Source: Chthoniobacterales bacterium (lineage in GTDB: Bacteria; Verrucomicrobiota; Verrucomicrobiae; Chthoniobacterales; UBA10450). From it: a stretch of 5,997 nt of DNA. The DNA is taken from contig QHBL01000340.1 of assembly GCA_003244125.1 (NCBI GenBank), forward strand, positions 1 to 5,997. The letters are read 5' to 3'. The notes under the pieces were generated by a model. It worked only from the letters and a program-made list of their open reading frames with translations. It searched no databases and was not told the origin of the DNA. Both the position numbers and the translations under genes were made by a program. This document shows, in pieces, positions 1 through 4,894 of this stretch. The stretch's first letter is position 1. Every line of letters begins with the position of its first letter.

Positions 1-755
1 AAAACAAGCTGCGGCAGGCAGACAATCGAGCGGATCGTCGGGTTGGCGTAGGCCGCGCGAGCGATGACGGAAAGATCGCGCGCGGTTGAGTATTGCCCGG
101 GAATGGGCAATCCGTTCGGATTCAAAAAATGCGAATGCGTCGCGCCGAGCTGCTGCGCTTTGCCATTCATCTTTTCCGCGAACGCTTCGACGCTGCCGGC
201 GTTGTCGCGGGCGAGACAACGCGCCACGTCGTTCGCGCTTTTCACCAGGAGCGCCCGCAGCAAATCGATGCGCTGATACGTCTCGCCTGGACGGATGTTC
301 AACTTCACCGGCTCGGCAAAAGTATCGACGGGATCGACCGTCACCGGCCGGTCCAAATAGCCGCTCTCCGCCACGATCAATGCGGTGAGCAATTTCTGCG
401 TACTGGCCGCCGGCCGCGGCTGGTCGGCATTCTTTTACGTTAACACCTCGCCGGTGCGCGCATCGACCACCAGCACGCAAGTGGCGCGCGTGTTCGGCAC
501 GCGAGTCGGGTCGGAAGGCTGCGCCGGAACCGCGGGAAGAGCTGGCGCAATTTCCTCCTCAGGCGCAGGCGTGGATTTCTTGTTTCTCGCCGTTTTCGCA
601 CGCGCGCTGCGATGCTTGTGAACGCCGGTCGGATGAACAACGTTGCTCTCGTCATCGTCATCGTCGGGGCTGATCGCCCGCACCGGGCCGATGCCGAGAA
701 CAAGGCACAGCCCGAGCGCGCACCACTTGAACTTTGTTTGCGAAAAACCCTTCAC
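1..755 (-). pseudogene. D-alanyl-D-alanine carboxypeptidase (S11 / PBP5 type), N-terminal part, interrupted by an in-frame stop
   Basis: The family trims the terminal D-Ala from peptidoglycan pentapeptides in the periplasm. Seen: a GTG start at 753-755, a signal peptide (basic start, hydrophobic core GLCLVLGIG, likely cleavage after VRA near residue 27), then about 55 low-complexity residues with a DDDDDE run, a basic patch and Pro/Ala-rich sequence. The catalytic domain begins with VLVVDARTGEVLT. Codon 107 is TAA (435-437). The same frame continues open to the window edge with KNADQPRPAASTQK, giving the nucleophile motif S118-T-Q-K121, then the S173-A-N175 motif. The KTG motif would lie outside the window. 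Homologues usually read GEVLYEKNAD here, so a GAA-to-TAA change would explain the stop. TAA ends folD and the acyltransferase gene, so recoding is unlikely. AAAGG abuts the GTG with no spacer, which leaves the start uncertain. The family assignment is firm; whether this is a true pseudogene or a base error is open. Confidence 0.8.
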
Positions 756-782
756 CCTTTGCTGTCGTAATCTCGAAAAGAG

Positions 783-1172
783 CTAGCTGGTTTTGCGCCC
801 GCGCTGGATCAATTCGATCTCGTAACCTTCGGGCGCATCGATGAAAGCGATCGCGCCGCCATCGCTATTGCGGTGAGGCCCATCGGAGAGCGCGTGACCT
901 TTAGCCGCTGCCCGTTTCGCGAACTCCTCGATGTCATCCACTTCGAAGGCAAGATGCGTCAGGTCCGGCCCCACGACCACCGGCCCGCTCGCGTCGTATT
1001 TGCAAAGCTCGATCTCCTCATCGCTGCCTGGCGCTTTGAAGAAGACCAGCTGCGAGCCGCGCCCGGAAGTGTGTCGCCGCGTTTCCTCGAGTCCGAGCAC
1101 ATCGCGGTAAAACGACACGGTTTTTTCCAGATCACTGACACGATAGCGCGTGTGCAACAGCTTCTTGATCAT
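783..1172 (-). CDS. gloA: Glyoxalase I-like VOC protein (lactoylglutathione lyase family)
   Basis: A 129-residue protein, close to the 135 of E. coli GloA, which isomerises the hemithioacetal of methylglyoxal and glutathione to lactoylglutathione in the cytoplasm. All four metal ligands of the bacterial enzyme can be placed: H7 in LLHTRYRV, E55 in EIELCKY, H73 in LTHLAFEVDD and E120 in GYEIELIQ, matching E. coli H5, E56, H74 and E122. Two beta-alpha-beta-beta-beta halves are recognisable. The ATG at 1170-1172 is chosen because homologues begin with this LLHT segment. The frame is open further upstream to 1349, but that stretch runs into a repeat element; an ATG at 1191-1193 is a possible longer start. 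The stop lies 27 bp before the carboxypeptidase start on the same strand, so co-transcription is plausible. The true thiol substrate is unknown, since many bacteria of this type may not use glutathione; other VOC activities cannot be excluded. Confidence 0.85.
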   Translation of the reverse strand: MIKKLLHTRYRVSDLEKTVSFYRDVLGLEETRRHTSGRGSQLVFFKAPGSDEEIELCKYDASGPVVVGPDLTHLAFEVDDIEEFAKRAAAKGHALSDGPHRNSDGGAIAFIDAPEGYEIELIQRGRKTS

Positions 1173-1219
1173 CAGCCAAACAATAGTCCCCATCGTGCGG
1201 TAAAATTCAAATGGGTTGA

Positions 1220-1315
1220 CTGTCACCCCGAGCTGCGTCGAAGGGATCCCACCGCGCCACCCTGAAGTCCACTTCGCGGTTCTTCGACTCCGCGCCACGT
1301 CGCCGTGGATGACAG
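1220..1315. repeat. Paired-hairpin palindromic repeat, copy 1 (degenerate)
   Basis: This 96-bp element lies in the divergent gap between the glyoxalase gene and ubiX. Its ends are near-inverted: CTGTCACCC at 1220-1228 and GGATGACAG at 1307-1315. The left half holds CCCCGAGC...GTCGAAGGGATCCC; its stem ACCCC (1225-1229) faces GGGAT (1243-1247) with one mismatch and a 13-nt loop. The right half has its own stem, TCCAC (1268-1272) with GTGGA (1305-1309). It shares end sequence and two-hairpin layout with the element at 2615-2734 but is more decayed. It fills much of the 204-bp gap, leaving about 60 bp for any ubiX promoter. I see no convincing sigma70-type promoter there. Confidence 0.65.
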
Positions 1316-1376
1316 CCTGGTTGTAATTTGCATGGACGACCGGAATCACGTGAGCAAGTTAGCGCCGAACATTCAC

Positions 1377-1949
1377 ATGAAACTCGTCATTGCCGCGACT
1401 GGCGCCAGCGGCACCATTTATCTCCAGCGTCTGCTCGATCAGATCGATCTCACCGCGCACGAAGTCCATCTCGTTATGAGCGGTCACGCCAAGCAAGTGG
1501 CCGTGCAGGAAACGATGACCTTCCGCATTCCGGCCAAAGTCATCCAGCATTCCGAGAACGATCTCAACGTGCCGTTCGTCAGCGGCTCGGCTTTTTTCAA
1601 CGCCATGGTCGTCATCCCCTGCTCGATGTCCACCCTCGGTCGCATCGCCACCGGTTCGGGCGAAAGCGCTGTGCTCCGCGCCGCCGATGTTTTCCTGAAG
1701 GAACGCCGCAAGCTCATCCTCGTCCCGCGGGAGACGCCGTGGAATCTCATTCACGCGCGCAATGTCGTGACGCTGCTGGAAGCGGGCGCGACCGTATTGC
1801 CCGCCATCCCTTCGTTCTACAGTAATCCCAAAAGCGTGAGCGAAGTCGTCGACACCGTCATCTGGCGCGTGCTCGACCAGATCGGCCTGCCGAATACGCG
1901 CGCTTATCGCTGGCAGGACGAGCAGCGCCGGCCCCCGATCGCCACTTGA
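1377..1949 (+). CDS. ubiX: Flavin prenyltransferase UbiX
   Basis: UbiX joins a dimethylallyl group to FMN to make prenylated FMN, the cofactor of UbiD-type decarboxylases in ubiquinone, menaquinone or aromatic acid metabolism. The 190-residue product aligns without gaps around the active site of Pseudomonas UbiX: T8-G-A-S11-G, E45, S69-G-S71, P81-C-S, R101, K108, VPR118-E119, FY148 and W179 correspond to S15, E49, R122, K129, R139, E140, Y169 and W200. The ATG at 1377 puts the N-terminus directly before the first beta strand (MKLVIAATGASG), as in the family. The frame is open back to 1305, but that extension would run through the end of a repeat. No clear Shine-Dalgarno is visible. No ubiD is in the window. 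The stop codon overlaps the start of the next gene, which implies a two-gene operon. Confidence 0.95.
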   Translation: MKLVIAATGASGTIYLQRLLDQIDLTAHEVHLVMSGHAKQVAVQETMTFRIPAKVIQHSENDLNVPFVSGSAFFNAMVVIPCSMSTLGRIATGSGESAVLRAADVFLKERRKLILVPRETPWNLIHARNVVTLLEAGATVLPAIPSFYSNPKSVSEVVDTVIWRVLDQIGLPNTRAYRWQDEQRRPPIAT

Positions 1950-2596
1950 AACTCGACCCGGAGAGTTTCACCGGTCGCGTTCTCGTTAGCTTCGGTTTCG
2001 CTCTCTTACAATTGTGGGCGCGCACGATCCGCTTCGAAATTGAAGACCGCGGCGGCATCGGGCACGCACCGGCGACGCAACGCTTCATCGGCGCCGCCTG
2101 GCATAATCGCCTCCTCTTTCTTCCCTTTGCCCTAAGGCGCTTTCTTCCGCGGCGCAGCGGCGCGGCTTTGATCAGCGCGAGCCGCGATGGCGCGTGGTTC
2201 GCCAGGCTGGTGCACCGCTTCGGGTTCGAGGTCGTGCGTGGCTCGAGCTCGCGCAAAGGCGCCGCCGCCATGTTGCAGTTGGCCGAAGTCATCGCCTCCG
2301 GCGCCGACGCTGTCATCACTCCGGACGGCCCGCGCGGCCCTGCCTACCGACCCGGCGGCGGCATCATTCTTCTCTCGCAGAAAACCGGCGCTCACATCGT
2401 TCCGCTAAATCTTGAATACTCGAACTGCTGGCGATTGCGCAGCTGGGACCGGTTCATTCTGCCGCGACCTTTTTCTCGGGCGCGTTTCATCCTCGGCCAG
2501 CAGCACGAAGTTGCATCAACCAGCACCGAAGAAGAGTTCGAGCGTGAACGGCAGCGTCTGGAAGAGGCGATGATGGCAGTGGTTGATACTCGGTAA
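1946..2596 (+). CDS. DUF374-family lysophospholipid acyltransferase-like protein
   Basis: A 216-residue protein of the DUF374 branch of the lysophospholipid acyltransferase superfamily, expected to be membrane-associated and to move an acyl chain onto a lipid acceptor. Seen: a short hydrophobic N-terminal stretch (about residues 12-25), the catalytic-type block AAWHNRLLFLP with H53, the ISASRDG block (77-82), FEVVRGSSSRKGA (94-106), and the hallmark ITPDGPRGP (124-132) followed by GGGIILLSQKTGAHIVPL. The C-terminus is charged and helical. The start is TTG at 1946-1948, which overlaps the ubiX stop TGA at 1947-1949; no ATG or GTG lies upstream of the conserved region, so this start is the natural one and suggests translational coupling. 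The exact acceptor, glycerophospholipid or lipid A-like, is unknown. There is no functional tie to UbiX that I can name. Confidence 0.88.
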   Translation: MKLDPESFTGRVLVSFGFALLQLWARTIRFEIEDRGGIGHAPATQRFIGAAWHNRLLFLPFALRRFLPRRSGAALISASRDGAWFARLVHRFGFEVVRGSSSRKGAAAMLQLAEVIASGADAVITPDGPRGPAYRPGGGIILLSQKTGAHIVPLNLEYSNCWRLRSWDRFILPRPFSRARFILGQQHEVASTSTEEEFERERQRLEEAMMAVVDTR

Positions 2597-2614
2597 CAGC
2601 TCACCCGTTCTAAT

Positions 2615-2734
2615 CTGTCATGTCGAGCGCAGCGAAGCGAAGTCGAGACATCTCTTATGATTTCAGAACAGCTAGAGATTCCTCCACTTCCGCCTTCGCC
2701 AAGCCTGCGGCGGACAGGTCGGTCGGAATGACAG
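2615..2734. repeat. Paired-hairpin palindromic repeat, copy 2 (best preserved)
   Basis: This 120-bp element has perfect 7-bp inverted ends, CTGTCAT (2615-2621) and ATGACAG (2728-2734). It contains two hairpins back to back. The left one has stem ATGTC (2620-2624) with GACAT (2647-2651) and a 22-nt loop made of AGCGN pentamers. The right one has stem ATTCC (2678-2682) with GGAAT (2725-2729), and inside it TCCGCC (2689-2694) pairs with GGCGGA (2709-2714). The centre pairs again as ATCTCT (2650-2655) with AGAGAT (2674-2679). The arrangement resembles the paired REP hairpins (BIMEs) of enterobacteria or a small non-coding transposable element. No transposase is in the window and no clear target duplication was found. 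It starts 18 bp after the acyltransferase stop and ends 28 bp before the folD ATG. Confidence 0.8.
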
Positions 2735-2762
2735 CAATGCCAGCGTGCTAAGCTTCACGAAC

Positions 2763-3647
2763 ATGACTCACGTTATAGACGGCCGCATTGTTGCCGAAAA
2801 GGTCTACGCCGAGCTACGCGAGCAGATTGCCGAACTCAAATCGTGCGGCGTCACCCCTGGTCTCGCGGTCGTTCTCGTGGGCGACAATCCCGCATCGCGC
2901 AGTTACGTGCGGGCGAAAGACAAGATGTGCCGGCAGCTTGGCTTGCACTCGGTGAAACTAGAGCTTCCGGCAGAGACCACGCAGCAGGAATTGCTCGCGC
3001 GCGTCAACGAACTCAATCGGGATGCCGCGATCCACGGAATCCTTGTGCAGTCGCCACCGCCGAAGCAGATTGACGAAGCAGCCATCATTCGCGCACTCGA
3101 TCCAGCGAAGGATGTCGACGGGTTTCACCCGCTCAACGTCGCCAAGCTCGCGCTCGGAGATGACTCGGGTTTTGTTCCGTGCACGCCGCTTGGCTGTCTG
3201 CGTTTGCTGCGCGAGACCGGTGTGCAACTCGCCGGCGCCAACGTCGTCGTGCTTGGCCGTAGCATGATCGTCGGCAAACCGATGGCGCTTCTTCTCATGC
3301 GCAAAGGCATCGACGCCACCGTGACGGTGGCGCATTCACGCACGAAAGATTTGCCGGCAATCTGCCGCGGCGCCGATGCCATCATTGCCGCGATTGGCCA
3401 GCCGCGGTTCGTTAGGTCCGAGCACGTGCGAGAAGGCGCCGTCGTGATTGACGTCGGCATCAATCGTGTCGAGGACGCGAACAGCGAACGCGGTTATCGG
3501 CTCGTCGGCGATGTCGATTTCGATTCCGTTTCGAAAATCGCCAGGGCGATCACACCCGTCCCCGGCGGCGTTGGTCCGATGACGATCGCCATGTTGATGT
3601 CGAACACGATCAAAGCGTGCAAGCTCGCACTCGCGGCGACGCGCTAA
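2763..3647 (+). CDS. folD: Bifunctional methylenetetrahydrofolate dehydrogenase / methenyltetrahydrofolate cyclohydrolase
   Basis: FolD interconverts 5,10-methylene-, 5,10-methenyl- and 10-formyl-tetrahydrofolate in the cytoplasm using NADP. The 294-residue length is normal for the family. Seen: the substrate pocket SYVRAKDK with Y48 and K52 (E. coli Y52, K56), GILVQ with Q96, and KDVDGFHP with D119. The Rossmann part follows: [18 protein letters not shown], the HSRT strand-turn, [11 protein letters not shown] and [11 protein letters not shown]. The C-terminal signature is [16 protein letters not shown]. The ATG at 2763 is chosen because homologues start within a few residues of the conserved DGR block; a GTG at 2745 in the same frame lies just past the end of a repeat and adds nothing conserved. 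One oddity is LVQSPPP where most FolDs read LVQLPLP. The gene appears to be transcribed alone, with repeats on both sides. Confidence 0.97.
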   Translation: MTHVIDGRIVAEKVYAELREQIAELKSCGVTPGLAVVLVGDNPASRSYVRAKDKMCRQLGLHSVKLELPAETTQQELLARVNELNRDAAIHGILVQSPPPKQIDEAAIIRALDPAKDVDGFHPLNVAKLALGDDSGFVPCTPLGCLRLLRETGVQLAGANVVVLGRSMIVGKPMALLLMRKGIDATVTVAHSRTKDLPAICRGADAIIAAIGQPRFVRSEHVREGAVVIDVGINRVEDANSERGYRLVGDVDFDSVSKIARAITPVPGGVGPMTIAMLMSNTIKACKLALAATR

Positions 3648-3655
3648 ATCAGTTG

Positions 3656-3693
3656 TCATCCCGAGCGGAGCGAAGCGCAGCCGAGGGATGACG
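3656..3693. repeat. Single palindromic hairpin between convergent genes, copy 3
   Basis: A 38-bp hairpin unit with perfect 8-bp inverted ends, GTCATCCC (3656-3663) and GGGATGAC (3686-3693), and a 22-nt loop of the same AGCGN-pentamer type as the other copies. It sits exactly 8 bp after the folD stop and 8 bp after the stop of the opposing flavoprotein gene. The position would suit a bidirectional transcription end. Neither flank carries the T-run of a classical intrinsic terminator, so a terminator role is only a suggestion; it could equally be a selfish repeat tolerated between gene ends. Confidence 0.75.
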
Positions 3694-3701
3694 TGGCTAA
3701 G

Positions 3702-4775
3702 TTATCGGATGATTTTACCGGTGAGGTATCGCGCGAAATTTGGTTGCGAACGCGTTAGCTGAAAGAGCGTCGAACCCACTCGCGGCGAAACCACCGCCGC
3801 ACGTGCGAGCGCGTTGATCCACAACCGGCCGCGATACATTTGCGCGTAAGCGCGCCGGAACTCCTGGCGAACAATCGCAGCGTTCGCCCCCCGATTGAGC
3901 CGGTAAATCATTTCCGCCGCGATCTCCCCACTATTGAGCGCGTAGAAAATTCCTTCGCCGGTGAACGGCTCGACCACGCGAGCGGCGTCGCCGATGACGA
4001 ACAGGTCGTCGTGCGTGGGTGAGATCGAGGTTCGCGCCAACGGCGTGATCGTTCGCCATTGCTGGTCAGGCGAAAGACGGAAACGTTCGCGCGCCCACTC
4101 GCGCAACTGCGGCAGTGTTGCCGCGCGGCCGACCAGACAAAGATTCAGCTCGCTCTCGTTCACCGGCGCCTGGCCAGAATATCCGCCGGGCAACAGTTGC
4201 AAGACGACACGATTTCCGAAGTGCACCGGGAGCGGCACGTGCGCTTGCAAAGCGACCCGTTCGCGCTCAATCCGCGGCAATAAACCAAGGAGTCGGGCAA
4301 CAGTGGAATTTCTCCCGTCGGCCGCGACCAGAATGCGGGCGGCGAATTGCGCCTCCTCCGTCTCAATCTCCCATCCGGGTCCGGCGCGGCTGATCGCGCG
4401 AGCAGTTGTTTGTTGGCAGATGTCGGCGCCGAGCTCACGCGCGCGCTCCAGGAGAATGCAATCGAAGAGGCTGCGTTTGATGGCGATCTCGGCGTGTTCT
4501 CCGCGCGGCAACTCGACTCGAATACTGCGCTCGCGCAGATCAATGAACTCGACGCAATGGAGCACGCCGTGCGATGCTGCGCGGACTGCCTGATCGACGC
4601 GCAATCGCCGCAATACCGGCCAGCACGCGGGATTGATGCAATCGCCGCAGACTTTTTCGCGCGGAAAATTTTCGCGCTCGAGAACGACTGTGCGCAAACC
4701 GTTCGCCGCACAAAATGCGGCGCAAGTTGCGCCTGCCGGGCCGCCGCCGACTACGGCAACGTCGTAATTGTTCAT
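3702..4775 (-). CDS. Geranylgeranyl reductase family FAD-dependent oxidoreductase
   Basis: A 357-residue flavoprotein of the p-hydroxybenzoate hydroxylase fold, in the subgroup that saturates double bonds of prenyl chains on lipids, chlorophyll precursors or menaquinone. Seen: the N-terminal dinucleotide motif VVGGGPAGATCA (8-19), the acidic end of the second strand in VVLERENFPREKVCGDCINP (C43-G-D-C46 is typical of the subgroup), the mid-motif LVAADGRNS (149-157), GGYSGQAPV (197-205) where relatives read G-Y-x-W/G-x-x-P, and the second FAD motif IGDAARVVEPFTGEGI (261-276). No signal peptide or clear membrane helix is seen. The ATG at 4773-4775 lies three codons before the first beta strand, as expected. 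The gene is divergent from uvrC and convergent with folD. The substrate is not set by sequence: menaquinone side chain, a polyprenyl lipid or another isoprenoid are all possible. Confidence 0.85.
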   Translation of the reverse strand: MNNYDVAVVGGGPAGATCAAFCAANGLRTVVLERENFPREKVCGDCINPACWPVLRRLRVDQAVRAASHGVLHCVEFIDLRERSIRVELPRGEHAEIAIKRSLFDCILLERARELGADICQQTTARAISRAGPGWEIETEEAQFAARILVAADGRNSTVARLLGLLPRIERERVALQAHVPLPVHFGNRVVLQLLPGGYSGQAPVNESELNLCLVGRAATLPQLREWARERFRLSPDQQWRTITPLARTSISPTHDDLFVIGDAARVVEPFTGEGIFYALNSGEIAAEMIYRLNRGANAAIVRQEFRRAYAQMYRGRLWINALARAAVVSPRVGSTLFQLTRSQPNFARYLTGKIIR

Positions 4776-4894
4776 CGAACTGTGAGTGTCGAAGAAACTG
4801 CGCCATGCTCAAGGTGCCGCCGCTTGCCCTGCAATAGCGGGGGCGCGATGCTCGTTTGTTGAAAACCGTATCGGCGACAAGGCAGAAGCCAGAC
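4776..4894. promoter_or_regulatory. Divergent intergenic region with a small hairpin
   Basis: This 119-bp gap separates the starts of the flavoprotein gene (minus) and uvrC (plus), so both promoters must lie in or near it. I could not identify a convincing -35/-10 pair on either strand or a strong Shine-Dalgarno. The one visible structure is a hairpin at 4820-4840: CCGCT (4820-4824) pairs with AGCGG (4836-4840) and TGC (4825-4827) with GCA (4831-4833), with a 3-nt loop CCT and a 2-nt bulge. It could be an operator or an RNA hairpin in a 5' leader, or chance in GC-rich sequence. Confidence 0.3.

Noticed and set aside
1182..1210. Candidate promoter on the minus strand, TTGAAT (1205-1210) and ACTATT (1182-1187) with a 17-nt spacer
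   Set aside because: The -10 match is poor and lies only 9 nt from the ATG, which would give an almost leaderless message; chance is more likely.
873..1265. Plus-strand open frame opposite the glyoxalase
   Set aside because: Fully antisense to a gene with all four metal ligands conserved; no motif of its own.
1173..1349. Possible 59-residue N-terminal extension of the glyoxalase
   Set aside because: The extension reads through the repeat at 1220-1315 and lacks conserved sequence; the family begins at the LLHT strand reached from ATG 1170-1172.
1305..1376. Possible longer start for ubiX
   Set aside because: It begins inside the repeat end, uses a GTG start and adds residues not present in the family; ATG 1377 fits the first strand exactly.
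3656..3693. Classical Rho-independent terminator
   Set aside because: The hairpin lacks a T-run on either strand and has a large 22-nt loop; kept as a repeat with only a possible terminator role.
3961..4593. Long plus-strand open frame opposite the flavoprotein gene
   Set aside because: Arginine/serine-rich composition without any recognisable motif; it is the antisense shadow of a well-supported gene in GC-rich DNA.
4160..4711. Long minus-strand open frame inside the flavoprotein gene in another frame
   Set aside because: It overlaps the FAD protein completely and has a low-complexity Ser/Arg composition; no start signal or family resemblance.
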